Origin: Ceratotherium simum simum
Lineage: Eukaryota; Chordata; Mammalia; Perissodactyla; Rhinocerotidae
Assembly (NCBI RefSeq): GCF_000283155.1
Contig: NW_004454166.1
Location: 17,337,352-17,401,351, forward strand
DNA length: 64,000 bases
Direction of reading: 5' to 3'
Numbering within the stretch: position 1 is the stretch's first letter; the number at the start of each line of letters is the position of its first letter. The notes under the pieces were generated by a model. It saw nothing but the letters and a program-made list of their open reading frames with translations. It did no database searches and was not told where the DNA came from. Both the position numbers and the translations under genes were made by a program. This document shows, in pieces, positions 55,401 to 63,509 of the stretch.

Positions 55401-56061
55401 CTGAGACTTCTGATGGAAATCCAAAAGTGACAATTATTAGCAACTATGCAGCCACCTGGCCACTCTATCTTACTTTGTGACTTCCCAGATCTTTTCCCCC
55501 AGGGTAACTCATAGGATCCCCATGAACAGATCTGGGATGGAGGCAGGGGTTATGGTCCTCGCTTTTCAGACAAGCAACTAAGGGCCCAAAGATAAGTTAA
55601 GTGATTCCCGAGGCAAATAAAGGAGAGAGCTGGATCATGCAGTGCAGCTTTCCGAGGGACACTGAGGCCAGGAGAGGAGAACGGATGTGCCGTGGTCACC
55701 CCCCACCAATGAAAGGGGCCCTGGTTTTGGGACCCCAGGCTCTGAGAGCTGGTGCATCTTTACAGATCAGGGCATGGTCAGGGGATGGGAGGGGGCCACC
55801 CCTGGCTTTCAGAATGGCCCTGGGATCCCGGGGCTCTGAGCGAGCAGTGTGGCCAGACCCTGCCAAGTTCGTGGCGGTGTCCCCAATCCGGGAACTGGCA
55901 ATCCACTTGGTCTCGTCCACGGTGGTGCGGGCATGGGGCAGCCTCCCGACGTCCTTCACTGTCAGGATGAGGTGCTGGGAAGACTTGAGCATCCTGACCG
56001 CTTCGTCGTGCAGGATACTGAGAAAGCTCTGCCCATTCACCTCCAGAATCTGGTCCCCAAC
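31546..56061 (-). CDS. WHRN: WHRN (whirlin) coding region, exons 4-12 (join)
   Basis: Minus-strand segments in transcript order: 55859-56061, 54758-54794, 52991-53203, 51280-51489, 36567-36638, 34789-35290, 32634-32815, 32017-32139 and 31546-31728, giving 574 codons plus TAG. Whirlin is the PDZ scaffold at stereocilia tips (with myosin XVa and EPS8), in ankle links, and at the photoreceptor periciliary membrane with usherin and ADGRV1. Loss causes DFNB31 deafness or Usher type 2D. Domains seen: second half of PDZ2, the second harmonin-homology (helical) domain, a Pro/Ser-rich linker, and PDZ3 ending VTEFNVML at the C-terminus. Splice phases agree throughout. Human whirlin is 907 residues, so the missing part (first helical domain, PDZ1, start of PDZ2; exons 1-3) lies beyond the right edge. 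Confidence 0.96.
31729..32016 (-). other. WHRN intron 11
   Basis: A short intron of 288 bp. It contains a minus MIR core (about 31835-31885, GGGAAAACTGAGGCTCAG) and nothing else recognisable. Confidence 0.8.
32017..32139 (-). CDS. WHRN: WHRN exon 11: PDZ3 first half
   Basis: A 123-bp exon (41 codons, phase 0 both ends) encoding [20 protein letters not shown] and [25 protein letters not shown] is the carboxylate-binding loop of PDZ3 (the x-Leu-Gly-Ile version of GLGF). Acceptor CACCCGCAG, donor GTACAT. Exon 12 completes the domain. Confidence 0.97.
32140..32633 (-). other. WHRN intron 10
   Basis: A 494-bp intron that holds a minus MIR from about 32260 to 32400. No other feature seen. Confidence 0.75.
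32634..32815 (-). CDS. WHRN: WHRN exon 10: acidic/Ser linker before PDZ3
   Basis: A 182-bp exon encoding (T)[41 protein letters not shown].. to EGAPKP. The acceptor is a tandem CAG-CAG; using the first AG keeps the human-like TAS, using the second drops one Ala. Donor GTGAGC. The segment is disordered by composition and rich in Ser, Asp and Glu, then basic, directly upstream of PDZ3. Confidence 0.95.
32816..34788 (-). other. WHRN intron 9
   Basis: Contains an ERE SINE on the minus strand (33123-33318), two plus MIRs in a row (about 33545-33700 and 33715-33900) and a minus MIR (about 34500-34625). The rest is unique. Confidence 0.7.
33123..33318 (-). mobile_element. ERE SINE (minus)
   Basis: Reverse ERE: T-tail, GCTGAGGAAGACTGGCCCTG, GGCTAACATCTG, then the tRNA-like head ending CAGCCGGCCCC. 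Flanked by AATGCTATC (33114-33122) and AATGCTGTC (33319-33327), a 9-bp target duplication with one mismatch. Confidence 0.9.
34789..35290 (-). CDS. WHRN: WHRN exon 9: proline-rich linker
   Basis: A 502-bp exon encoding [20 protein letters not shown], then [69 protein letters not shown], a Gly/Ser/Pro segment, and [32 protein letters not shown]. Acceptor TTTTGGCAG, donor GTGAGT; phase 1 out. It is the Pro-rich region between the helical domain and PDZ3, known to bind SH3-type partners in whirlin. Its first third is about a dozen residues shorter than human as I recall it. The exon is very GC-rich, which also creates a 341-residue frame on the opposite strand. Confidence 0.95.
35291..36566 (-). 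other. WHRN intron 8
   Basis: Contains a plus MIR (about 35735-35860), a well-preserved minus MIR (35930-36160) and a MER-type DNA-transposon fragment (36170-36260). No coding signal. Confidence 0.7.
35930..36160 (-). repeat. MIR SINE (minus), well preserved
   Basis: GATGGGAAAACCAAGGCACA, GAGGTTAAGAAACTTGCCC, CAGAGGTGGGATTTGAACCC and CTGGCTCCAGAGCCC follow the MIR order. Confidence 0.92.
36567..36638 (-). CDS. WHRN: WHRN exon 8
   Basis: A 72-bp exon (24 codons, phase 0 both ends) encoding [24 protein letters not shown]. Acceptor TGTTTCTAG, donor GTAAGA. It matches whirlin [22 protein letters not shown]. Skipping it would keep the frame. Confidence 0.95.
37650..38390 (+). mobile_element. L2 LINE 3' portion
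   Basis: CTGTTCCCTCTGCCTGGAAT, CAAATGTCACCTCCTCCAAG, GAGGTCTACCCTGAC, TTGTTTATTGTCTGTCTCTC and TGATAAATATTTACTCAGC are typical of L2 ends. The order suggests two L2 pieces one after the other. Confidence 0.85.
41388..41560 (+). repeat. Polypurine tract
   Basis: About 170 bp with over 90 percent A+G on the plus strand, including (GA)n at about 41408-41422. Confidence 0.85.
42225..42630 (-). mobile_element. DNA-transposon relic (minus)
   Basis: The right end reads GAAGGGGTCCCAGGGCTTTG, CAGGAGTCCATGGCAC-like words and AAAAGGTGAAGAACCCCA, the outer end of a common mammalian hAT-type element; the left part is AT-rich and decayed. Family uncertain. Confidence 0.55.
43130..43530 (+). mobile_element. 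L2 LINE 3' portion
   Basis: CCTCAACAGTGTCCCACGG, AGGATTAAACCCTAGTCC, then AAGCTTCAGGAGGGCAGG, CAGAGCCTGGCATGCAGAGG and GAGTGAATGAGCG. Confidence 0.75.
45715..46245 (+). mobile_element. L2 LINE 3' portion
   Basis: Clear L2 order: CCTCAGGGCCTTTGCACCTG, CTTTACTTGGGTGTCACTTC, GATTTATCTCGTTTACTGTC, TTGTTCACCACTGTATTCCC and GCAATCAATCAATATTTG. Confidence 0.88.
46259..46956 (+). repeat. GATA/GATG/GACG tetranucleotide array running into a gap
   Basis: About 700 bp of GATA, GATG and GACG units begins right at the L2 tail, which probably seeded it. Unit types are blocked: long GATA runs (46417-46455), GACA runs (46712-46737), GACG runs (46824-46848) and GATG runs toward the gap. Confidence 0.95.
46957..47830. 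other. Assembly gap (Ns)
   Basis: 874 Ns between the tetranucleotide array and an A-rich run. The array presumably continues into it. Its true length is unknown. Confidence 0.99.
47831..47866. repeat. A-rich run after gap
   Basis: Two A-runs (13 and about 18) around CTTT, just before an L2-like minus fragment. It may be the tail of an element hidden in the gap. Confidence 0.7.
50441..50459. repeat. A-run
   Basis: About 19 consecutive A with no recognisable retroelement in front of it. Confidence 0.7.
51280..51489 (-). CDS. WHRN: WHRN exon 7: end of helical domain, Ser/Gly-rich linker
   Basis: A 210-bp exon (70 codons, phase 0) encoding [70 protein letters not shown]. Acceptor CGCCTCCAG, donor GTGAGC. 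The first part finishes the second harmonin-homology domain; the rest is a flexible Ser/Thr/Gly linker. Nearly identical to human whirlin as remembered. Confidence 0.97.
51915..52760. mobile_element. MER-type DNA transposon split by the L1
   Basis: The left part (AGCAGGGTTCTCAGAGCAGG) and the right part (TGGGCACTGCTTTTGAAGAG, CCAGATGATTCTAA) read as one hAT-derived MER element if the L1 and its target duplication are removed. Confidence 0.6.
51985..52629 (+). mobile_element. 5'-truncated L1 (about 645 bp)
   Basis: End of ORF2 and 3'UTR of a fairly young L1: GGAGAGGTTGTGGAGAAACG, ACTGGTGCAGCCTCTATGG, ACCCAGCTATCCCACTACTG, GGAATACTACTCAGCCATAA, TATGATCTCACTCATACATG and an A-rich tail with CA repeats. 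An 11-bp target duplication (51974-51984 and 52630-52640, one mismatch) brackets it. One ORF2 tail of about 105 codons stays open, ending near 52381. Confidence 0.92.
52991..53203 (-). CDS. WHRN: WHRN exon 6: second harmonin-homology domain
   Basis: A 213-bp exon (71 codons, phase 0) encoding [71 protein letters not shown]. Acceptor CTTTCAG, donor GTGACC. The [17 protein letters not shown] and [19 protein letters not shown] helices are the second helical (HHD/HN) domain of whirlin, which in this family takes part in protein contacts. One residue near the start (Leu before GFYK) is Pro in human as I recall. Confidence 0.97.
53588..53900 (-). mobile_element. ERE SINE (minus), full length
   Basis: Starts with a T-tail, has two tail modules in tandem (GAGGAAGATCAGCCCTGAGC near 53604 and GAGGAAGACCGGCCCTGAGC near 53657), the TAGTTGTATGTCATAGTTGC body and the tRNA-like head ending TGGCCGGCCC. 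Target duplication TATCATCA at 53580-53587 and after the head. Confidence 0.9.
53881..53920. repeat. 20-bp perfect tandem duplication at ERE head
   Basis: 53881-53900 and 53901-53920 are identical. The unit joins the last bases of the ERE head to the target-site sequence. Confidence 0.97.
53940..54640 (+). mobile_element. L2 LINE 3' portion
   Basis: CTGCTGGAATGATCTCGTAA, AGCCCTTCCACAGCATCCC, GTGTGATCTGGCTGTCC, then CCGGGGTGTAACCTTCATGA and CTGGAACCTGGCAGC, in L2 order. Confidence 0.8.
54758..54794 (-). CDS. WHRN: WHRN exon 5 (37-bp micro-exon)
   Basis: The acceptor is TTCTTCACAG and the donor GTAGGT. With the GG left by exon 4 it encodes [13 protein letters not shown], the counterpart of GFLGDLTTEGINK in human whirlin. 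It enters in phase 2 and leaves in phase 0, so skipping it would shift the frame. The sequence is less conserved than its neighbours. Confidence 0.9.
54795..55858 (-). other. WHRN intron 4
   Basis: A 1.06-kb intron with a GA-rich stretch (55318-55366) and a minus MIR (about 55490-55690). Nothing else recognised. Confidence 0.75.
55859..56061 (-). CDS. WHRN: WHRN exon 4: second half of PDZ2
   Basis: A 203-bp exon encoding [67 protein letters not shown](G). The acceptor is [21 protein letters not shown] is the classic PDZ beta-D/E strand motif, and [11 protein letters not shown] is the alpha-2 helix that lines the ligand groove. The donor that keeps frame with the micro-exon is GTCTGG, which is weak. 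The first half of PDZ2 (GLGI-type loop) lies in exon 3, outside the window. Confidence 0.95.
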
Positions 56062-57499
56062 CTGCCAAGACCACCACACAACAGTCACCTGGGCTGTTTA
56101 TAGGACACCGACTCATGCTAGCAGCTTTAGAGCCCTGATCTCAATTCTCCTTTGGGCCAGCCTGCTGGAGGTCACCGCGGCTCAGAGAGGTTATGTGGAC
56201 ACCTAAGGGTCACACAGCAAGCCAACAGCATTGTCAACCTTCCAATCCTGATCCTGAACCCATGCTCCTGTCACTAGAAAGGGCCACCTCCCCTTGACCT
56301 AGCAATGGCTTCGAGGGTGGGTCTACAACGAGATTCCCAAGGGTTCCCTTATCTAGAAGACAAGAATCATCTCAGAGGCCTGGTGGGGGGTGGGATGGGG
56401 GTAGGATGAGACGAGAGGGGTGAAGGCATACTTCCATGATTTTCCTCCTACACGTTGTTGAGATTTTTACTCAAGCATGCATTCTTATATCACCTTAAAA
56501 TGTAAACAACATTTTAATTTACTCAAAAAAAAAGAGCAATAAATGAGAAAACTAACCTCCCGTTAAAGCAATAACATATTGCTCGGATTCTTACAAGCAG
56601 GCAGTTTTATTTTGTATTGTAAAAACACATTTTTTAACGATAGGATTAAAAAAATAGAGGGGGGGGAAAAACTAGCGTTCCCACAAAAATAAATATGTGA
56701 GAAAGAAGAGGTTGGAAGGGAAGACGTGCGTATGAGATGAAAGACTTGCACCTCGTTTACACTCGGAGGGTCCGGTGTTTCTCTTCCTTTCGAAGACGGG
56801 ACGACTGAGGCCCACAGCCGGGAAGCGGCTGCCCGGGGTCACAGCCCCCACGACCTTGAAGGGCAGCCTCATAATGCCAATTATTCACAGCTGTTTTTCC
56901 TTCTCCTTGGCCTCCCAGTCTGCTGATGGCACATGATCAACCCCCAGGGTTTTTTTCCAGCATTTTTCAAGGCAAAATTCGGAAAAAGTGAGCCAAAAAC
57001 GAATTTGGAAGAAAAAGGGGAGAAAAGATGTGCCGATGAGACAGAACTGGAACCGTGGACCCCAGTTTCCTGTCTTGTCTTCAACACCTCGCCTGCAGTT
57101 GGGGAGTTTCCAGTACAGAAAGCGGTTACAAATTCACACCTTCCGTTTCCGCTCTGCACCAGCTTTGAGGTGCTCTGAGAAGGCCCGTGTGCCTCCACCT
57201 CCCCAGTCGACAACACTGACTGCACACCTCCCAGGGGCCAGGCTCTGCCCCGGGATTCTGTGCCAAGCAAGACAGACCCACCCCTGCTCTCACATCGCTC
57301 CCAGTTGAGATGGGGCTCGGTTTTGTGCTATAATTGGGTTTTCCCATCAGCCTCTCCACACTGTATCCCCAGGGCCTGGCACCCAGTGGCAATTCAATAA
57401 AAGTTCATCAAATGGATGAAAAGTCAGACCCTCATTCCCCTCCATTCCTAGCTCCAGGACCATCTCTGCTGTAGCCTGGTGGGGCCCCAAATTTCAAGC

Positions 57500-57710
57500 G
57501 ACCATGTATCACATGCTGACTGTGTGCCAGGCACCTCGTCTGTTCCTTTACATAGCTTTCCTTATTTAATATCCTCACCATCCTGTTAAATAGGTATCAT
57601 TGCTCTCCATTTCATCAGAGAGAAAACAGAGGCTCAGAGAGGTTAAGGAAATAGTTTGTGGTCACAGAGCTAGCGAAGAGGACAGCTGGGATGCAGACCC
57701 GTGTCAGGCT
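57500..57710 (-). repeat. MIR SINE (minus)
   Basis: GACTGTGTGCCAGGCACCTC, GAGAAAACAGAGGCTCAGAG, AGGTTAAGG and GTCACAGAGCTAGCGAAGAG. Confidence 0.88.
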
Positions 57711-60700
57711 GGTCCCACTGGGCTCTGTCAGGAGCTCTGCCCAGGGACAGGTGGCATGGCTTCAAATCCAACACATGTGCAGCCCGTGTCCTGCCATCCC
57801 TCCCTAGCCCTGCCGGCAGCACCCAGATCTGAAAACCTGTCCCCGTCACCAGCTCTGCCTTTATCCCCCTGAATAGATCCCTCAGCAAGTCCCACCCAAT
57901 CTTCACCTTCCTCCACCCCCACCGTGCCCTGACCTGGGTCCCTGCCACCACACACCTGGGTCCCTGCCTCCCCACACCTGGGCTCCTGAGCCAGCATCCC
58001 TCCTCCGGGCATATACACCTAAAGTGGCCTCAGACCTAAGACCAGATTCATTTTTCCTCAACTTTCTGCTTTCATGACACATGTCCCTGCTTAAAAACCT
58101 CCAACGACCCTCACCAGCCAGGAGGCAGCAGAGCGCTCTGGTGAATGGCTTCAACGACCATCAGACCCTGTTCAAATCCTGGCTCTCTACTTCCACGCCA
58201 TGTGAGCTCGAGCGAATCTGCCAATAGCTTTTGTGTCTCACGTTCCTCGGGTGTAAAAAGGGCGTCCTCGCCCTGGATTGTCCTCCTCCCAATTTCTAGG
58301 GTCATTACCATCTGTTCCCCAAGGCCACCAGCAATATCTACAATTCTCTCTCTTTCCGCATCTCTGAGCTCCCTAGTTGAGAAACCCAGGTCCCTGAGAA
58401 CTGAGGCAGCCCCAGCTGGTTTCCCAGGAAAGAGTTTGAGATGAGACCCAACACCTGGCTCAGGGCTTGGCATATAGCAAGTGCTCAATAAGTGCACATG
58501 CATGAAGGCAAGGATTCCGCCACTTCTACCTGGCTTCACCAGCTCCCCCTCCTGGCCTCTCTCCCGGCGCTCAGAAGCAGAGATGTGAGAAGGCGCGTTT
58601 TTGCAGGCACTGGGGCCTTACTGGGAGTGAGGGCTAACTCACTTCCTGCCAGGCTCACTTGTGCACTACAGCTCTGAGCTGGAGGCCAGGCTACACTTTT
58701 CATCTGTTGAAGTGCTCTGTTTTCTTAAGTATCCCTCTCAATAGCTTCGGCTTTTGTTAAGCTAAGGGAATCAATTTAAATCTCCATACACTTGATTTCA
58801 TCCCAGCAGTTTAATTAAAGGAACTAGCATCAGAGAGACCCGATATGTGAGGGCATCCTTTTGTATGCAAGCCTCTCCCTACAGGTCCAGGTCCAGGGGA
58901 AGCAGAGAGGGACAACCCCATCCCACAAGCATCTACCTGGCCCTCCACAGTGAGACTGGGGCGGGGGGTGGGGAGGGAATGTCCCAAAGATTGCATAGGA
59001 CATATGTACACTAAACAATGTATTCCTTGTTTATCTGGAACGCAAATTTAAATGGGCGTCCTGAATTTGTATTAGCTAAATCTGGCAGCCGTGGGGTGGG
59101 GGTGTCAGTAACCGCTGGGGACAATGGTTCTTGCGGGGATGGGGGCTCAGTTAGTGCTATGGTTTCCAAACTCCTTATTCTCCCCGCCCTGAGCCTGGTA
59201 CCTGTCCTTTATGCCATCAGAGTCCCGTGAATCACCAACATACCACTTACTTAGCCTCATCCTAAGAGTTAATATCCAGGAAATCACAGGTTTGCTGTGC
59301 TAATCACATTTCCCCTCACGCTTGTTAAAGAAACGTATCCCCGCCAGATCTGTGAGATGCAGCGTGGGGTTCATGTGTGATCCGCCTGGGGAACAGGCAT
59401 GAAATAGGGGTCACGCTCCAGAAACCCTGACTGAATGGGGGGACGTGAGCCCATCTTCCCAAGCCTCTTTCCAATCCTCTCCTGTCTTTCTTCTTCCTCT
59501 AGGGCTTGTTTTAAAACTGAAGCTCTAGACGAGGTTGGCTTTGGGGTCCCCCCGCAGCCCTCCGTAGCGTCTGAGTTACTCCCATTTCTCCGTGTCCAGC
59601 TCTCTCTTTGCCTCTACTTGTTGGAAAGCTTCCTGAGGTCCGGAGCACGGTCAGAATAGGTGTCTGTATGCTCACCCACCAACCACTTTCGAATAAATCC
59701 AGCACCTCCCCTGCTGCTCGCAGCGGCCCTAGGTCCGCGGGGTGTGAAGTCCCAGCCCTACGGTGCAGCAGCAGGATGCCCTCATTCTAAAGCCCGGCGA
59801 CCATGACATAGTAGCCGTGCGGCCCCGCACAGCTCTCAAGTACCCTCTGAGTCTGTGTCCTCATCTGTAAAATGGGCATGATATTACCAGCTGTTCCCAG
59901 GTGGCTGTGAGAGTCAAATGGGACCCCTCGGCACGGAGCCTGACACACGAGAGGCTTTCCATAGCTTTTCATTCGCTTCCTTTCCAAACGGAGGCGACAG
60001 GTTCAGAGATGTCAGGCGATTTGCTCAAGGTCACGGTTGCACAGGAAGTGGACGAAGCAGCCAGCATGTGAGCCCGGCTTTCCCATATTCTTCCCACTAC
60101 CCCGTGCCACCTTCATCCCAGCATCGTACCTGGCACACAAGAACCAGTTAGTAAATGGTGAAGGGATGGGAGACAGCGCCCCCCTGCTCTCCCAGTCTCA
60201 CTGCCGTTCGCTTCCCCTTGTCGCATGGTTTGTGCGATGTGAAGTTGGAGGTGGCACCTCTAAAGGTCTGCATCTGGTTCTTTCCGCCCCAGAAAACTAA
60301 GCGCTTTATGTGTTTCTTCACTGAAACATTACTTTCTCTGACCCACTGAAGCCAGCTCTGAGTTAGATGATATCTGGGTACAGGGGCGAAGAGGCTGTGA
60401 TTGTCAGGGCCTTCGAGGGGTCTCCTACAGATGGGGAGACTGAGGCCCAGAAAGCACGGGGTCGTATCCAGGGCCACAGAGCGAGGCAACGGCAACGCCC
60501 ACACCCTGAGGCTAATGAACCAAGAAAACATCCACGCTGCCCAGAACTCACGGGACACGAGCCCCCGGAGAAAGGAGAGACAGGTGCAGAGGGTGATCGA
60601 GTGTCTAATATTGCTCAGCCTGCACAGGGGCGCCCACGGGGAGGACAGGGAAGGATAAACGAATAAAGGCGGCTTTATTTTATTTGTCACCATGGGCATC

Positions 60701-61144
60701 CTATTTATCACCAGTGATGGAGGAGCGCAGGGAGGACCACGGGAGTGCCCTTCATTTTAAGGCAGGGGAAAGACTCCTCCATCATCCACAGCCCATCGAG
60801 GGACAGGCTCGGATTTGGGACACTCCAAGGAGAACGTGAAGGGACTTCAGGAAGGACAGGACACTGATTTCCCCTGAACTTGGCCAACCACAAGGAGCAG
60901 GAATTCACTTCCTCTGGGTCTGAGGGGGCACAGGAGCAGAGGGGAGGAGGCCCTTGGAGCAGCGGAGAGTGCTCAGCAGGATTGGGAGTGAGCCCAGCTC
61001 GGTAACAGTTCCCTGGTACTCCCTAAGAGACCTGGGGAACATAACTTTACCGCCCTAAGCCTCCCTTCCCTCAAAACGGAAACAGGACCACCAAGTGCTG
61101 GAGTGTTATGCAGACTAAATAAGAGGCCATCTGGTGTGTAGTTA

Positions 61145-61395
61145 TGAGCACAGATCCAGGAGTCTGCCCTCAGCGTCTAATTCCAGACTCTGCCACTTAC
61201 GAGCTGTGTGACGTTGGGTAATTTCCCTACCCTCTCTGTGCCTCAGTTATCTTCTCTGGAAATAGGGAGAGCATCAGTGCCTACCTGCTAGTCTAAGGAT
61301 TAAATGAGTTCACACACTCTCCACTGTACTCCCAGCACCTCAAACAGCATCTGGCACACAGTAGGTGCTCAATGAATATCTACTGAATGGACACA
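61145..61395 (+). repeat. MIR SINE, nearly full length
   Basis: From ATTCCAGACTCTGCCACTTA, GAGCTGTGTGACGTTGGG, CTCTCTGTGCCTCAG, GGATTAAATGAG to GCACACAGTAGGTGCTCAAT. Confidence 0.92.
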
Positions 61396-62209
61396 TATAA
61401 AGCAGGTATATGATGAGCATACAGTAGGTGCTCAATCAATGTTAGCTGCATGTTTGAAACACCATGGTTACTCCTGAAGTGACCCCTGGGTCACTCCCCA
61501 GCCAAACCTGGTGACTCTGCCTCCTCACAGTCTCCGCAAGCCATCCCCCACCTTTCCACCTGCCTCCTCTCGGGCCCTGCCTTCAGCTTCAGCAGACCCA
61601 CATATGCTGATCACACCCACGAGGCACACACTGCTATCCCCATTTTACAGAGGGGGAGGCTGAGGCCAAAAGCAAAGTGACGGGAGCTGGGACTTGGCCT
61701 TCGTTCTGCCAGCCTGCAAAGCCCCTGCTCAAACTAGTATGTACTCCTCCTCTAAGAAAAACCAGCCTCTCCTTCCTCCACCTCTTACGTAATCTCTCAG
61801 TCCTGGGCTTGGTGCTATGCGCACAGTAGGTGCTCTATTCATGCCTGGTGGAAGAAACCGAACACAAATGAGACAACAGAACCCATGGTGGGATGCCAGT
61901 GGCCCCGAGCTCCCCCACCAGAGGAAGTCGGGAGAGAAACCTGGCAACAACCGGATCTGTGTGCTGAGCCGGGAGACAGGAATCTGCCCTCCCAGGGCGA
62001 GCCGGCTGGGCTAGGACCCCGGAAAAAGCTGTTTCGTGGCCTTCTTCACCGCCTTCCCAAGTCTTTACCGAAACAGATCTTGTGGCTCCCGATGAGGACC
62101 CCGCTGATCGTATCATTACCGCAAGGAAAATTCAAAATCTATTAAAGAGTTTTATAGCAATTATGAATCTTTAATAGTCTTCCATGTCAGGTATGAAACT
62201 TTAATGGGC

Positions 62210-62585
62210 TTTTTTTTTTTTTTTTGGTACAAGTGAGCAATGCAGTTTTAATGAGACAAGATTAGTTTTTCCCAACAGTTCAGAAGTGAGTAAACCTCAT
62301 CCATATTTGTTAAAAAAGAGGATCAAGGTAAAGCTAAGAAGGTTCCAGAGCCGGCTGGGGGTAAGGGCTGGGTCTGGGTGAGCTCTTCATCAGGCTCTCA
62401 GGCTTGGTGCTCTCACAAGGCAGAAGCCGATCAGAAGTGTCGCGGATGGCACTGGCAGAGCCGATGGATGCTGACTTCCAGTCTGGCCCCCGCTTCCTTC
62501 TGGTTCCTTCTTCTGACCTGAGCACATCCGCTGTCAGCACTCTATTCGGGACAAGGGCAGCCCTCAATGAAGACCTGCTCTAAGT
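62210..62585 (-). pseudogene. Probable processed retrocopy (source gene unknown)
   Basis: On the minus strand about 360 bp of unique, exon-like sequence ends with a 16-nt A-run (T-run 62210-62225 on plus). ATTAAA (62247-62252) lies about 21 nt before it, as in a cleaved mRNA 3' end. A frame of 77 codons (62334-62567) ends in TAG; its Ser/Arg-rich product (..RSEEGTRRKRGPDWKSASIG..) is not one I recognise. No clear target duplication was found, so it may also be a retrotransposed 3'UTR or non-coding RNA. Confidence 0.5.
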
Positions 62586-63089
62586 CATCAGTGTTTGAAA
62601 CGCTGAGGCCCAGAGAAGGGAAAGAACTTGCCCAAGGTCATACTCTGAGTCAAGGTCAGAGCTAGGCTGGAGAAGCCCCTCCTGTGTTCTCCCAGCAGGA
62701 GAGTCTGGCTACCAAGCAAACGTGTCAGAGCAATTACGAAGGCCAACCCCAGGAGGAATAACAGCTGTGGACCCCCTGAGTGCCTCGCAGAGCCAGCCAC
62801 CTCCCGCAATTTAGGTCTAAACACGCACACGCTTAATAAGCCCCACGTGAGGCACGGACTAGTGTCCTGTTTTATAGATGAGGGTAGTGAAGTTCAGAGA
62901 GGTGCAGTCACTTGCCCAAGGACACCCAGCAAGCCAAGTAGCAGAGCAGGACTGCAACCCAGCCCAGCTGCTATTCTGAGCCTCGGGCTTGTGCTTGCTC
63001 ACTCCGCATTTCAACTCACACGACTCAAAGGCTCTCGAAACCAGCACTGTCCCAAAGAACTTTCCGCAATCACAGATATGTTCTACATA

Positions 63090-63230
63090 TGTGCTGTCCA
63101 ATACAGCAGCCACTGCTATTTAAATTGACATTAATTAAAATTAAACGAAATTAAAAATTCATTTCCCTAGTCACACTGGCTCCATTTCGATAGCCACGTG
63201 AGACTGCCTGTTGCAGTACTGACCAGCACA
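63090..63230. mobile_element. Palindromic DNA-transposon relic
   Basis: The left end TGTGCTGTCCAATACAGCA and the right end read in reverse TGTGCTGGTCAGTACTGCA form an inverted repeat around an AT-rich centre (ATTAATTAAAATTAAACG). It resembles a common short mammalian MER element. Confidence 0.7.
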
Positions 63231-63509
63231 GCACTAAGGCTGGTGCCCAGACTGAAGCCCTGATTTTCTCCACTCCTCCTCCAGGGCTCCCCAGCTCAGT
63301 GCTGGAGCCCCAAACCTCCACATCTACTGGTCAACCATCAGGCCCACTGAATTTTACCTTCCCCTCCAGAAGGATCTCTAATCGCTCACCCCCCTCTGTC
63401 TCCACTACTCCACCCTGGTCCAGGCCACCGTGGCCTCTCCCCTGGACCACGGCCACCTCTTAACCCGCCTCCCTGCCTCCACCCTCCACACCCGTCCAAC
63501 ACTCGCCCG

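Noticed and set aside
62334..62567. 77-codon frame as an independent gene
   Set aside because: Lies in a probable retrocopy with A-run; no promoter or splice support.
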